Notes: generated by a model from the sequence alone, not told the origin. A DNA stretch of 64,000 nt from Isoetes taiwanensis (GCA_021234155.1 JAJEKV010000292.1:124001-188000); one strand, 5' to 3'; numbered from the stretch's first letter, positions 46,000 to 58,805 are shown. Program-made: numbers and translations.

Positions 46000-48725
46000 T
46001 TATACATAATCCTCACAAGAACATGCTCCCTCCCTGAAATGATGAATACGATACACATCTCTTATTACGATCTCTCTTCTTTCAATCTTGGATATTATCT
46101 TTGTTGCATTATGACAGTCACTGCACACCCGAAGATTCTTTGTGGCACGAATAGTTGTGCCACCAGGTGTACTAAGAAGTCCAAAAGCTATCGCCAATTT
46201 CTCACAATGTCCACACAAAGCATCTTCTTTGTCCATATCTGACATCTTTTGCGATACTAACCTTAATTGTGGCACATATCCTTCCAGATTCATCCTTTTG
46301 TTCAGCTTCTTTAACATGGCATAAATTTCATCACTTTGGGGATGACTTCTGTCCCCAACAGCAAACTCATGCACCTGGTTATTAACCTCAATCCATGCCT
46401 TGCCTGGCTTTTTCCATGCCCCCACACGTTTTCTCAACTCTTCTATCCTGTCGGCATCATTTAACATCTGCGCATCTGAGTAAATATTTGTCATGACCAC
46501 ATAAGTAGCAGCGTCGTGGCGATCCAATTCTACCAACTGATCGAAGCATTTTCTTCCAAGCTGCACATTCCCATATGTCCTACATGCAGTAAGCAATGAC
46601 TTCCAGCCAATAATACTGGATTCAATTGTTTTGAGCAAGTACTCGGCCTCTTTCAAATGTCCGGCACGACCAAGAAGATCAAGCATGCAGTTGTAATGGC
46701 TCATGGTTGGTTGGATACCATGTTTTTCAATCATATCCTTAAAGTACCGATAGCCATCCTCTACCAAACCAACATGGCTGCATGCTGCAAGAATACTTGT
46801 AAAAGTAACTGTATCCGGCTTGACACCTTGTCTTTGCATGTCCTCAAGGCATTGCCAGGCCAAATTAACATCCCCACGACGTGCATAACCTTGAATTATT
46901 CCGTCCCATGATACGACGTCATGCGTCATGAGTCTCTCAAACACCTCACATGCCATGTCTATCCTTCCACTTTTGGCATACATGTCTATGAGGGCATTCC
47001 CAATAATAACATTTGCTTCTAATCCTCTTCCAATAATTTCATTATGTATAAGGTTTCCTTGCTCTACGGCTCCTACAACTCCACATGCTTTCAAGATGCT
47101 AAGGAACCCAACTACATCTAGCTTAAAACCTTCTAGTTGCATGTCATTGTATAACTCTAGCGCATGGATAATCTCCCCATTCTGGGTATATCCTGCAATC
47201 ATTGAACCCCCATGAGACCACATCACGTTTTGGAAGGCTCTTGAACAATTTTAAGCCCTTCCTCAGGCTTCCACATTTTTGTGTACATATCAATGAGTGT
47301 ATTTGCAACTAAAATATCTGATTCATTCCACATCCAATAATCTTATGATGTATCAGCCTTCCATGATCTATGGCAAAAATATCAGTGCAAGCTTTCAAGA
47401 CGCTCAGGTATGCTGTTTTTTGTGGTTTTACGCCATTGTGTTGCATTTGTTCAAAAAGTTCCAAGGCACAAAGTCCATGGCCAAACTGAGCATACCCTGC
47501 AAGCATTGCACCCCATGCTTCGGGATTTCGACATTGCAATTTGTCAAATAGTCTGCGCGCCTCTTCAAGATTACCACACTTGGCATACATGTTAACAAGA
47601 GCTCCTCCAATAAGAACATCTCCATCAAACTCATGCCCAATAATCTTTTCATGCACCAACCTTCCCTGATCTATGTCTGCAATCGTTGCACATGCTTTTA
47701 AAACACTCAGCAATGTAATGTTTTGTGGCTTAACGCCTTCAGTTAGCATTTTCTCGTAACACTCTAGAGCCAAAAACCCACATCCTTGATGGGCATAGCC
47801 CCCAATAATCGCACCCCATGAAACCACATCACGTTTTGCCAGTGCATCAAACATTTGATGAGCCTCTTCAAGCATACCACATTTCGCATACATGTCAACA
47901 AGCGTATTACCTACAACACCATCACATTTGATTCCACATTGCATTATCTGAGTATGTGATAATCTACCATATGCTATGGCACCAATGTTGCTACATGCCT
48001 TTAAGATGGACAAGAAGGAAACGTCATCTGGTTTTATTTTTTCTTGTACCATGCTTGCAAAAAGTTCTAGAGCTGGAAACGCTAACCCATATTCAGCATA
48101 CCCTCCAATTATCGCACTCCATGAAATTACATCTCGATCTGGGAGTTCATCGAACACATACAATGCCTCCTCAAAACTCCCACATTTAGCATACATATCT
48201 ACAAGAATGTTCCCAATAATACCGTCTATCTGAAACCCACTGTTAACACTGCTATGGATAAGCCTTCCCTCCATCAGGGCAAATGTCATGACACATGCCT
48301 TCAGAACCACCAATATGTACAAATTTATTTATCTTTTCACAAAGTTGCATTGTATGGTACAAATCGATAGATTTTGCACCTTCTCCACACTTAGCATGTG
48401 CAGAAATAAGTGCATTCCAGGAATGCTCACTTGGTCTCACAAGCTTACAAAACTCTTGATTTGCTTCAAGCAAGCTCCCGCAAGAAGAAAAGAGACGTAT
48501 AAGATGATCACCTAAAACTGTAACGGAATCAAACCCATTGTGGCCTATACTAGACTGCACACGCCTTGCACCTTCCAGGTCTTTTTTCTTCGTGTAATCC
48601 ACAAGAAGGCAATATATAGTGTTCCTGGATATGGGAATTCCTTGTTCCTCAATAACTTGCAAAGGATCAGGTTCTTGGATGGGCCGTTGATCATGCATTT
48701 GGCATAAATACACAGCAGTTGACAA
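46000..48725 (-). pseudogene. PPR-E-DYW gene broken by frameshifts
   Basis: Reading down from about 48700 (likely ATG at 48698, MHDQRPIQEPDPLQ) gives a complete PLS array. It continues through E/E+ (SIIGWKSLLTACRTYGNVQL, then WKKPGKAWIEVNNQVHEFAV) to a DYW deaminase domain with HCEKLAIAFGLL (His and Glu of the active site kept) and CSDCH (zinc ligands kept). It ends CSCEDYV where DYW is usual. The array has about 18 motifs such as DVVSWGAIIGGYAHQGCGFL. Four single-base frame changes break it: near 48320, near 47315 (one base lost after GCGM), at an A5 run near 47263, and at a G5 run near 47213. Between them the sense text reads through cleanly (SDILVANTLIDMYTK, KRDVVSW). So the gene is either a very young pseudogene or intact with sequencing errors. 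The product would edit C to U in plastid or mitochondrial RNA. Confidence 0.85.
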
Positions 48726-48896
48726 AGATCCCCTTATACTGCAAGGATAAAGGCAGCAAAAATTTAAAACGAAGGTGTCGTATTCTTACACCATATTACA
48801 GCTTTTAGATAGTTCGTACCTTGAAGTTGCCAATAGCTGGTTCCTCAAAGAATGGACAGAAATGCTTCTTTTCAATTGTCGCGCTTTTATCTTTCT
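48726..48896. other. No gene seen
   Basis: 5' flank of the PPR-DYW locus. Confidence 0.3.
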
Positions 48897-49172
48897 CAGA
48901 GATTGCCCCGATTGTTGTGCCCGAATCCAAGCCATGTCCTTCAATGCTATTCATGCATCAGTTGCTATTGACAATTCGGTCTAAGCTTCATAGCCTTCTT
49001 TTTAGATATCCTGGAATGAAATTATTGTCTCGTTTGTATCTTACTGAGAGATTGACCCCATTGTTGTGCCCGAATCCAAGCCATGTCCTTCAATGCTATT
49101 CATGCATCACATGTTAATGGCAACTCGGTCTCAGCTTCATTGACTTCTTTTCGCATATCGTGGAATGAAAAT
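48897..49172 (+). repeat. Tandem duplication with about 149-bp period
   Basis: The block GAGATTGCCCCGATTGTTGT to GCTATTCATGCATCA, and its continuation to TGGAATGAAA, occurs at 48897 and again at 49046. A core of about 55 bases (TGTGCCCGAATCCAAGCCAT onward) is identical and the rest diverges slightly. It may lie within the 5' LTR or leader of the copia element that follows. Confidence 0.75.
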
Positions 49173-49269
49173 CTTTATGTACAATTGACAAAGTGATTCG
49201 ATCGTATCAGAGCTGTAGCCGAAGACCTCTATTTTTCTTTCCTAGGCAGGGGATTACGACCTCCAATCC

Positions 49270-50011
49270 ATTGGTATCATATTAGAGCCAATCCATTGCT
49301 ATCATATTAGAGCCAGGCCAACACTATCCACGTCATTTTTACAAAATCGACAACAATCTCGACTGAAGCTCTCTTTTGGTAAAGATCTCTCGGCTGAAGC
49401 TCTTTTTGGTAAAGGTCTGGCTGATGATTTAGGTTTTGATTTTTGCTGATACAGCTTTCTCAGGTCTTTCCGAGCAAATCCGATGAGCCTCGATCACAGT
49501 CCCGGAGTCCGATGGATTCTCTCGTGAAACAGGAACCCTAATTTTTCTTCTTCGAGTATTTTATTCATGCATAATTTTTGGCATACTTTAAGTGCATGCA
49601 TCATGAGGAGGATGGGCGCTCGTGAGTCGTGAGTATCGCACTTAGGGCTGCTAGTGCTTTTTGTTGTAGCTTGAAGCTTGTTCCGAGAGCTCTCTAACGA
49701 TCAATTTTATTAGGGTTTTTTTTATTTATCAGATTGGGGCTGGATTAGGCCTTTGATTTCGTTCTCTTTTGGTAGAGATGGGAAAGACAGATACTGCTTC
49801 ATCTAAGGCGGTGGCAAAATGGTGCGAGTCTACTGCCAACTTGGTGATACAAGACTTTCCACTTGTGCAAAAAGAGGTAAATAACTCGGTAGAAAGTTCT
49901 TTGCCTTCGATGGCGGCTGCTCCAAAGAAAGGGTTGCAAAGCACTGTGAGTGAGGGAGCGGAAGTCGATGGGAATTTGCATCAAACAGGTACAGATTTGA
50001 CGAAGCCATGA
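49270..50011 (+). mobile_element. Possible copia primer site and gag start
   Basis: TTGGTATCATATTAGAGCCA (49279) and CATTGCTATCATATTAGAGC (49296) look like duplicated forms of the tRNA-Met primer-binding site TGGTATCAGAGC used by plant copia elements. About 480 bases on, an ATG (49778) opens MGKTDTASSKAVAKWCESTA, and the frame runs for 78 codons from there to 50011. It has no recognisable domain but sits where gag would start. With the integrase at 51.3 kb and the reverse-transcriptase piece at 54.3 kb, this suggests one element. This is weak evidence. Confidence 0.3.
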
Positions 50012-51289
50012 TGTCAATCTCCTTATATCAAAGAAACCACTAGTGTAATAACCAATAACAGAATGAGCAACCAAGTTCTTTACGCATTTAACATGAAACT
50101 CATGATTTATTTCAACCCCAGTGATCCCCGAGGTCGTGATATACGAGCTACAATTTTGTCTCGTAAAATACATCATCTAGGAGTTCTGAACCAAGTTGAT
50201 GCTACTTTGCTTAAGCACCTCTCGAATTGATGACAACTCTTCTTTACGTGTAGAAAGTAAAATCTTAAGTGCAACATCAACTGAGCTATACGTGGAACAA
50301 GAAGTATCTTTATGAATCTAATCGAAAAAGATACCGAAACCTCAGATAGAATCACGAACCTTGCTTCCCAAGAATGGGACCGAAAAAAACCCTCTGGGAA
50401 GTAGCAGACCTATCAGATAGAGTTTGCTTGGCTTTCATAGCTGTACAAATTGGCTTGTAAAAAAATTTCTAAAGGTAAAAATTTTAGAGAAGAATCACCA
50501 TCTTGTATAGCCAAAGGATTAACATGAACGGAGGTAAAAACCTGTTGAACACCACAAGATGAATCAATGCACCATGCCATCGAGAAAAAAAAGGCGTGGG
50601 CACCACCATAGTTACCAAAAAAGAGGGCAGAAATTGATGAGCCGTCCGGGCCTATGATCTGAAACAAAACTTTAACAAAACCTCTGCTATTTAAAAATTC
50701 TCCAGACGAGCTTTTCAACGAGCCAAAGAATGCAAGAAACAGAGATCGGATGAAAAAGTTTTGTCAAAACCTAGTTTTCTCGCTCATAGCCATACTCAGA
50801 AGCGTCTCCTTCTCAAGAACGCCATGTGACTTGTCCTTCTCAAGATCTCATCAAGATTGTGGTCATGTAAATGATGCAACTATAAAATCATGAGCAAACA
50901 GAAATTGGTAGAAGGTTAGACTACAAATATAATTGATGAACATAAATAGGTAGATAAGTAACTTTTACATCATACTACAAAGCAACATTTTATAAGAACA
51001 CATGGCGGTCTGCTAAATGTCATAAAAGAGACTGGAATACAAGACCACCTACTTGCTAGCTCAAAAGACTAGCCACCAAAACCACAAGAATGGAATGTAT
51101 ATCGAGAGGGAAAGCAAATTGGATGAATTTTAGGTCCTTATTTTGAAAAAATTTAGGGATTTTGGATTTTGGTGCATCTTGATTTTGTCGTCCTCTGCAT
51201 ATTTTAAAACATGAATGAGAAAAATATCTTGTTATGTTTATTGATAATGCAAACAAGGTATTATTTCATGGAGTCTATCATTCCAGACA
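50012..51289. other. No recognised gene
   Basis: This should hold the gag/protease part of the proposed copia element, but no zinc knuckle or DSG motif was found. Minus-strand frames at 50718-50413 and 50176-49799 have no recognisable domain. Confidence 0.3.
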
Positions 51290-51990
51290 TTTCAATTGTA
51301 TCAGGCTGAAGCCGAATATGAGGCATTCATAAAGTTGAAGTGTTTGTGCTCTGACGCAGTTGGAAGCTATACGTCTGGCGCATTTATGTAGTTTCGAAAT
51401 GAGAAGGATATTTAACGTCAATTTACTTGCAGTTATACACATTAGAATGGCATTGTTGAAAGAATGAATAGCATTCTCATGAATGCAGTAAGCTTTATGT
51501 TGAAGCATGCAGGGTTACCTAATTATCTAAGGGAAGAAGCAATGGGCTACATGTTACATTCAAAATAAATTGTAAATGCGCTAGTATTAAAGGAAAAATT
51601 TCGAGGAGGTATGATCCGGTAGAAAACATGTTCGAAATTATGCCCGACATGGTTGTTTAACATACATGCATGTGCGAGAAGAATTGTGTGTGTGTGGGGG
51701 GGGATGGGTACCGAGGGGGGAGGATGTAATTGATGAGGATGATGATGATCAAGTAGAAATTCAAACCCAAGAAGTACAAAATGAAGGCATATAAAACCAT
51801 ATAAAAGTAGAAAGCAGCAATGTAGAAGAACAAACAAAAGTCCACCAACTAGAGTTAGAAGAAAGAGGCATAGAAGGACGAACAAGAATTCAACATACAA
51901 AGATGGAAGATAGGAGCATGAAGAGAAGGTAGAAGTTCAAATACCAGTGGAAAATAGAAGAACATATGAAGGAGCTCATGCTAGCAACCG
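51290..51990 (+). pseudogene. Copia integrase fragment
   Basis: The plus strand reads CSDAVGSYTSGAFM (51357), then QFTCSYTH and GIVERMNSILMNAVSFMLKH AGLPNYLREEAMGYML (51430-51560), then NALVLKEKF. This is the second half of a Ty1/copia integrase core (the NGIVERMNR Glu region) and its C-terminal extension. Several stops and lost bases break it. The following acidic stretch (DEDDDDQVEIQTQEVQNE, 51738) is the usual linker between integrase and reverse transcriptase. Confidence 0.75.
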
Positions 51991-54230
51991 CATAAGTGAA
52001 ACAAAAATATTGAAAAATGTTTACTAACCGAGGAGGATGGGTTTTGGCTGACAAAAATGGCACTAAGGGCCTGCGCCTCTGGCGTGGCCCTAAAAGTCTG
52101 GACACACAGTTCTTTGGATGCACCGGGCCGAGAAGTTTGGTGATGTATTCATCACTGGGTTTTTCCTCATCTTGTGTCTTTGGAGCTATATGGAGCTTTT
52201 TATTTGTGCGAGATCTATGGGCCTCTGTTTTGTGCGAGTTGTTTGGCCTCAAGGATGGCTACCCCGTCCCTTCCACCTCGGCTGCCAGGTCCCCCCATGG
52301 ATCTTAGAGCTTGTTTATATCTTTTGTTAAATCTGTATGTAGATGTAATCCATTGTTTCTGGAACCGGTGGATGTCTCACCCTTCTCTTCATTGATCTCC
52401 TTCGATTCATTCATCTCTTCCATGTTCTCTTTATTTTTTTAGCCTATTTCTTCCCGGATGTGTTTGGCTCCTTCGGATCTGGTCGGATCTTTACGTCTTT
52501 GCAACCTTCTTCGGATCACGGAGCTTTTATCCCTTCATCACATCGCCCTCGGATCTGGGTTTCCACGATTTCCTCATCTCTGCTCCTTTTATCGACTATT
52601 TTTCCCCTCTTTATATCTTGTATTCTACTCGAGTTACCTCTACTATTCTCTTTTCCCCTTAGAGTTTTCCCCTGTTTTATTTTTCGATGCGGTGTTTGTG
52701 TTTCCTTGTACTTCTTCTTCTTTCTTTTTGTAAATCTTCTACCAAGTCACAATCACCCTTTTTCCACTTCCTTATCACGAGGTATTTATATAGGTGACCT
52801 GCCATCTATTTTCTAAAGTAGATATAGTATTTTTTTTTTTTTTCTTTTCTGTCATCAATATATTAAAAGAATGGTAATGTTACAAAGCAAGTGAGGACCT
52901 TCTTGTGCCCCAAAGAGGCAGTGATACCTCGACACTCCACAACAAACTCACAAAAAAACTGTAACTTAGTTTTGAGTGGTGGTTTTCCTTTTTTTTTTCC
53001 TTTTCCATGGCTCCTTTTCTCTATGTATCTTGAGACCTTCGTGTTCTTTTGGTACACCTCCCTCCACATCCTTCAGAATGATCATGTAGAGTCGTTCCTC
53101 TTCTAGGATGTAATCTGTATGGTTCTTACCACTTTGGCTGTGGAGATTCAGTAGAGGTCAATAAAATGTATAGTATGGGGCCTGCCATAGTACTTACGCC
53201 ATGCGAAGAAGATGCAAAGGGTGTTCATCTTATATCCTTTTTGTCCTTTATCTGATACACTCCTTAGTCAGAGGAGAAAGATTGAATATTTGGATCCTTC
53301 CTTTTGGCGGCTATCTTTCAAGAATATATGTCGGAGTTGCTTCATGGTTTGAGAGTCTGTGCCATTGGGGTAGGATCTTGGATCTATAAGAGGTTGTAGC
53401 ACCACTTGGCTCTATCTCTTGATTGTGGATGATGGTTCCTTTCAGTTGGAATAAGTCTTTAGATGCAAGCATGGCCTGTGCTCCCTTGTCCCGACCAAAG
53501 GGATGCTTCATTGATTAGTGAATGATCTTGAGCTCTGCTATGGTAAAGGCATGGGGTCCTAGAGTGGGATGATTTTGGATAGCCTCAATCTTGGTCTGGA
53601 TAGTTGACAAGATCTATCGGGATTTGAAGCATAAGGGTTGGGTCCTGATGTTGATGTTCAGAGGTAGCTTTGATGCTGCATTCTGCAGCGACGAGGTGGC
53701 TGATTTCGAGGAGGAGCTTCATCGAGCATTTGCATTGAGCTTAGCATTTTAACACCATGTTTCACTGTAGCTTTACTTCAGGTTGTTCATTACGCAGAGT
53801 AGGTTTTCAATTGTCCAATCATAGGGCCAAATTTTGAAGGCAAGTGCAACGTAAACAAGTGGAAGAGCAGCTTTGGGGCAGTCTGTTTTGTACCGGTCTT
53901 ATACTGTACTTGTTGTATTTCTATTTAAACAAACTTCCACTCCAATACTATCCAGTTCATGGAGAAGATGTTGAGAGAGATTTGTGAATGCTGTTTGTAC
54001 TAAAATTTCATATCAATATAAAACAGCACACCGTACCTTCCAAATAATAATAATAATAATAATAATAATAGTAAAAACAAAAACAAAAACAAAAACATTA
54101 GAGCAAAAAAGCAAAACAAAACAAAACCCTTTGACACATAATTTTGGCAAAAAGATAGACATGGCAAAAACAAAACAAAATCAAAACGTGATATGGAGAC
54201 AACAATACACTTGATATGAGGACATGTGGA
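51991..54230. other. Sequence inserted between copia integrase and RT pieces
   Basis: About 2.2 kb separates the copia linker (51.7-51.98 kb) from the resumption of copia-like text at about 54,240. It contains a T15 run at 52830-52846 followed by a GTCATCAATATATTAAAAG leader. That is similar in layout to the LINE 3' ends at 29606 and 62484, so an inverted LINE piece may start there. It also has an AAT/AAAAC-rich stretch at 54042-54180, like a retroposon tail. No protein domain was recognised. Confidence 0.35.
54042..54180 (+). repeat. (AAT)n and (AAAAAC)n simple repeats
   Basis: About nine AAT units are followed by AAAAAC/AAAAC words and an A-rich region with CAAAACAAAACAAAACCC. It could be the tail of a plus-strand retroposon. 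Confidence 0.8.
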
Positions 54231-54239
54231 GGAGTACAC

Positions 54240-54501
54240 CTGACACAGTACACGTGAAGCACAGATCACCATCAAGATTTATGAGAGATGTGAGGAATAT
54301 AAATATATGTGGAAGCGGAGACCACCATCTCTGTTGTTCACAATAGATCCTAAATCATATGATGAAGCTTTCAAATCACCAAATGTATGTAAATGGAAGA
54401 AAGAAATGGAGGAGGAGTTGGACTCATTGACATGTACCTATGATCGTATATCTTCGCCTTTGGGAGATTTGCTGATATGTTGGAAATGGATATTTGTTTA
54501 G
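54240..54501 (+). pseudogene. Copia reverse-transcriptase start fragment
   Basis: HRSPSRFMRDV (about 54258) is the basic linker typical of copia before the RT. It is followed after a frame change by DPKSYDEAFKSPNVCKWKKE, MEEELDSL and CWKWIF (54348-54495). This matches the copia RT opening (EPxSYxEAxxSPxxxKWxxAM to CKWVFK). It ends abruptly, and no catalytic DD follows. It is probably the continuation of the integrase piece at 51.3 kb. Confidence 0.75.
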
Positions 54502-55542
54502 CTCATCAATATCATATGAGTAATGCTAGGGGTGTACAAAATAGACTATTTAGACTAAAGAGCACAAAGTACTCTTGAAATATTAGAGCCAAATGATTTG
54601 AGTAAATTATTTGTATTAAAGATTGCACTTTGCTTGAATTTCAATTAGAGCCATTGAAGCGAAAATTAAATTAGCCATTTGAGCACGTATTTGCATGGTA
54701 GATGTTGGAACATCTGGATGTAAAACTTCATTACTAAAACAATCTATGAGTAAATCATTTGTATACATGGAGAATGAGAAGAGAATAAAGAATTGATTGA
54801 AGCAGCTCTGAGCTAAGATGTAACCACAATCCCAATTCATGATTTTAATTTAATTAAGATCTCTCCTGGATTCTGTACACAAATAGACTTCCTTAAGTGG
54901 CAGAATACGAAGATCTAACTTGATTGGAACAATAAGGCAAAAAGAGAGAATGCAAATTGCTACTGAGTAATGTTAAGATTCTTATGAAAACTAGAACTAA
55001 TCTTGATGCATGCCGTAGTTACGTAAATATTTTGAATCCATCCAAATCTGATGGTAAATGAAAAAAAAAATTCAAGCAGTAATGCCTAAGTGACGAAAAA
55101 TAACTTGTTTGTGACAGAATCTCCAACATACAGATACTTATGAAAAGAATCGAAAAAACTTAGAACAATAGCCTATAGAAACTGATAACCAAATTAAAAA
55201 AAGCTATTTAGGAGAGCCAACCTCCTCTTAAAAATTCTTCGTTTGCAATGTACTGCATGATGAGAATCACAAGTACATACTTTCAAAGGACAATTGGAGA
55301 AAACCCACATCAATAGTATTGCTGTGAATCTCCAAACGATAGGAGAATCTGTGGAGAAAACCCACACCAACAGTATTGCTATGAGTGTCGGAGCTTGAAT
55401 TGGGGAAGGCAGGAAGCCAGCCCCCGATACATGGTGAAAGAAAGCAGGGAGGAAGGTTTACCCAATGCTACTATACTGCTATGAGTAGAAAGCCCAATGA
55501 GAAGAAACACGAAAAGACCGAATATATATAGCTCGCCCTTTT
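54502..55542. other. No gene seen
   Basis: AT-rich sequence. GGAGAAAACCCACA-CAA(T/C)AGTATTGCT-TGA occurs twice (55292 and 55352), a small tandem duplication of about 60 bases. Confidence 0.4.
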
Positions 55543-55710
55543 ATGAGAATCGTGATCTACGGTATAGATCAATCTGCATTGTCAACCATATTTTCTGGAT
55601 TTGATTTTTATTTACGACTTCTTTTGTTCGTGGCTCTCCTTTTTCTGGCGTTGCCTCGTAAGAATCTTATCATGTTCAGTAGAAACTATTCTTTGCATGT
55701 ACATATAATG

Positions 55711-55884
55711 CTGGAGGGAGTTAGTCCATCTTTCTTTTTAATTATGTCTTGGCTCCTCTTCTCTATCCGATGTTTCAGCTTCTCTCGAACAAGTTTGCTG
55801 GAGGGAGTTAGTCCATCTTTCTTTTTAATTATGTCTTGGCTCCTCTTCTCTATCCGATGTTTCGGCTTCTCTCGAACAAGTTTT
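55711..55884 (+). repeat. 87-bp perfect-looking tandem duplication
   Basis: Two adjacent copies (55711-55797 and 55798-55884) differ by one or two bases (TTTCAGCTT/TTTCGGCTT). The unit is 29 codons, so an open plus-strand frame (55543-56004) passes through both copies as LEGVSPSFFLIMSWLLFSIR twice. Whether that frame is ever translated is unknown; I do not recognise it. Confidence 0.85.
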
Positions 55885-56004
55885 TTCCATGAGCACCGGA
55901 AGGAATTTCATGGCCAGCGCATCAAAATATGTCAAGCCTCTGGCCTTAAGCCGAGAAAATATAGTAGTGCTAGGAAAAGAAACTTTACGAAATCCAAAGA
56001 CTAA

Positions 56005-58480
56005 CCTTTTTCTTATTGCTCTGGTTCTACTTTGAAAAACCCCAACCGTGATGTACATCTTTACGATCTAGACACAATCATTTGACACATCATCATGCCA
56101 CATAAGCATGCCCCTTGACATTTTGCCACGTGGGCAGATCACCAACATGGTAATCGCTGCCTTGCACTGCATCAGACATCCTGTCATGTCATCATAAACT
56201 GCTAACTGGGCATCTTCTATACCAAGTTATATCTCTAGAATTATATCATTCTCCATAAATTCTTCCTTGAGGTATAGCTTGCCAATGTTCTTCTACATCT
56301 ATAAAATTATTCCCAATTCCATCCAAAGTAACAAAACGGCTCCTCACACATGAAGTTCTTCTTTTTTCTTGAAAAACCATGGGTTTCCAGATCCCTAGTT
56401 TGCATGTTAGACCGTCGACTCGTGTTCCTCGGCACACCTCATGCATGATGTGACCTTCTTGCGTACGATTGCAAATAGTACCCATGCCCTGGTTCCCTCG
56501 TCTGATCCTGTCTCATTAGGTTGGAGAGTCCATCCAAGCAATTGCTCTCCTCGTGTTCCTGGGCATGGAAAGACGATTTAGCAATCCTCACCACTATAGC
56601 TTTGCTTCTATTCCTCTCTTAACATTCCTTTTAATTCTAACTCTCCACAGTCAAGCTTGTTGGTATGAGGGAGATTAAGTTTTCCTGCTCTAGGATAAAA
56701 AATTTCTGGTGAATTTGGTTGGGTGGGTCGAGCTTTTCCTTTAATTGGATTTTCTTGCGTTTCTTTGTGACTTGTGAAGGTGAAATCTAAAGAGACAGTA
56801 TAACGAAGAAGTCGAAGTCGTCGCCATCTTGTACTCGCACATTATCAATACTAGAACATAACATGAAAAAATAAACCTTCTAAAATGGAGGGGCTGCTCA
56901 TCATGCGTGGCATTGATAAAACAACCTCTTAAAAAGAGGGGCTGGTCATGCATGCCGCGTGACAATTACATTAATAAAGTGAAACAAAGGGGAGGAGGGT
57001 AGATTTCAAGAATGAGATAAAGGTACTTGTTGAGAGAGATGAGAAAGTCTTGAAGCGAGAAGTTGATGAAGAACCTTGCAATAAGTAAAGCGATCTCTCA
57101 AGCAAACCAAAGGCCAAAAAATACATACGATACATGCATACTTACTTGCAGCTCATCCATCCTAAAATCCCGATCCGATGGCTCAGATCGATGGGATTGA
57201 CTTGGGCCTTACTGATTTGGCGTCAACTCCACTACCACAAAGAGGGCATATATTGCTAATTCATCAATAGAAGAGATGGCAATGGGTGCATTTTGGCAAC
57301 AAAATATAGATTCTAACCTAAGTTGTTTGCACTTCAAAACCTTTCATCCTTTTATGTTATTTGCTACATGACATCTAATGACAAACATGATGATCAAGAT
57401 ATTGCTCTTCTGGCTCATCCATTGCCACATGTCTTATATAATACAACTCTTTAGACATCTTTTCATATGTTTAAGGTTGCCTCTTAGTTCCTCTAGGTAT
57501 TATAATATTCGCCATAAAATATCTCTTTCCTAAGATTTGGGTGTAGGTGGGCGGAAAGAGGGGAGTTAAATTTTTTTTCTCTATGGTCAATGGACGTTCT
57601 TTTTTTTGTGTTGGCCCCGCATGGTGGAAATAGCAGCTCTTGCTTCCACGGGGCTGCTAAGAACAAACTGATGGAGTATACGATGAGCTCGCGGTGGCGT
57701 ACAAATGGTGCCTCCGCCCAAATCACCACGATGGTATCTTAGTGACTTCTTGCTTCTTCTTGCCCGATTTTTGGGACAACTCCACCTTCACTCATTTCGG
57801 TTCTTCCCTTTTCTTCCCGATTGCAAATGCATCGGTTGGTTACAGAAACTCTTCTCGAATTGGCGTCATGTAGAAGCCCCTCCCTTTGCTTGCGGCTTTT
57901 TGCCATGAACATTTTGGTTTTAGCAAGCGGAGAATGAGGAATGGTTTTAGGTAGCCGAGAGGTTTTATGAGCAAGCAGAGGATGAGCAATGGTTTGGCCC
58001 TCTTATATCATCTTCGGCGCTTCGTTCCACTGCGCTTTGGATTTGGGAGAACACTTTTCATCCCCGATGCTTGTTACCAGATATCCTACCTTGGGTTAGG
58101 TCGGTAGATTGTGCTCTAGCAGTTGTGCGGCTTCTACGGAGTTCGTCCGATTGCAAAAACAATTTCTTGCGTTGCAATGGTTCATGCCACTGTATTTCTC
58201 ATTCGCAAACATATTTTTATATGTGTATATGGCATATGGGGAGCGTTGTGCTATACGGGGGTGTGAGGTGCAAAATCCCTTGCCCTTGATTTAGCATATT
58301 CTCACGATTATGCCTTCATCCAATGCACAAAAAAAACATTAACACATGGAGACATTAACTATGTTACGAATATATGTTTCAAATGAAAAAGCTATGGAAT
58401 AACCTTTGTGTTTTGCACAATTTTATAAACTATCTTTCAATTTTCGAAAATGAAACACATACGCTTGGTGGATAATGACA
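56005..58480. other. No recognised gene
   Basis: Mixed intergenic DNA. Near 56880-56945 GGAGGGGCTGCTCATCATGC/GAGGGGCTGGTCATGCATGC is a partial duplication. Around 57,700-58,290 the GC content is higher and open frames are longer (for instance from 57705), but no domain is recognisable. Confidence 0.3.
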
Positions 58481-58805
58481 AAATGCTCTTAGCAAGTCCT
58501 ACAAATTCCTTCATTCCACTCCAACTTTACTGGATATAATCCAAGTAATATCCGCCTAACATGTAAAGATGTCTTTGACTTTATTTGAAAAAGACTGGAC
58601 ATCTCTGCAATCCATAAAGCAATGTTCGATGGTTTCATCAACATGATCACACATAAGCATCCAGGATCTACTTCATTATCGAACTTGTTAGCCATGTAAT
58701 CAACTCTGGGTGCTCTATGAGTTACAAAGGTCTTCACTTTAGCAGGAAGAGGATTCTTCCAGACTCGTTTCCACACACGTGATAAAGGTCGTTCATCGAT
58801 TTTAT
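58481..58805 (-). mobile_element. LINE 3' fragment (zf-RVT domain)
   Basis: The minus strand reads WKRVWKNPLPAKVKTFVTHR, then DPGCLCVIMLMKPSNIALWI and AEMSSLFQ. This follows the zinc-binding reverse-transcriptase C-terminal domain of plant L1-type LINEs (WKxIWxxxxPPKVKxFxW...C..C....E...H....C), with the zinc ligands damaged. It is short and isolated from any RT core. Confidence 0.65.

Noticed and set aside
50413..50718. 101-codon minus-strand frame in the proposed copia gag region
   Set aside because: Opposite strand to the element and no recognisable domain.
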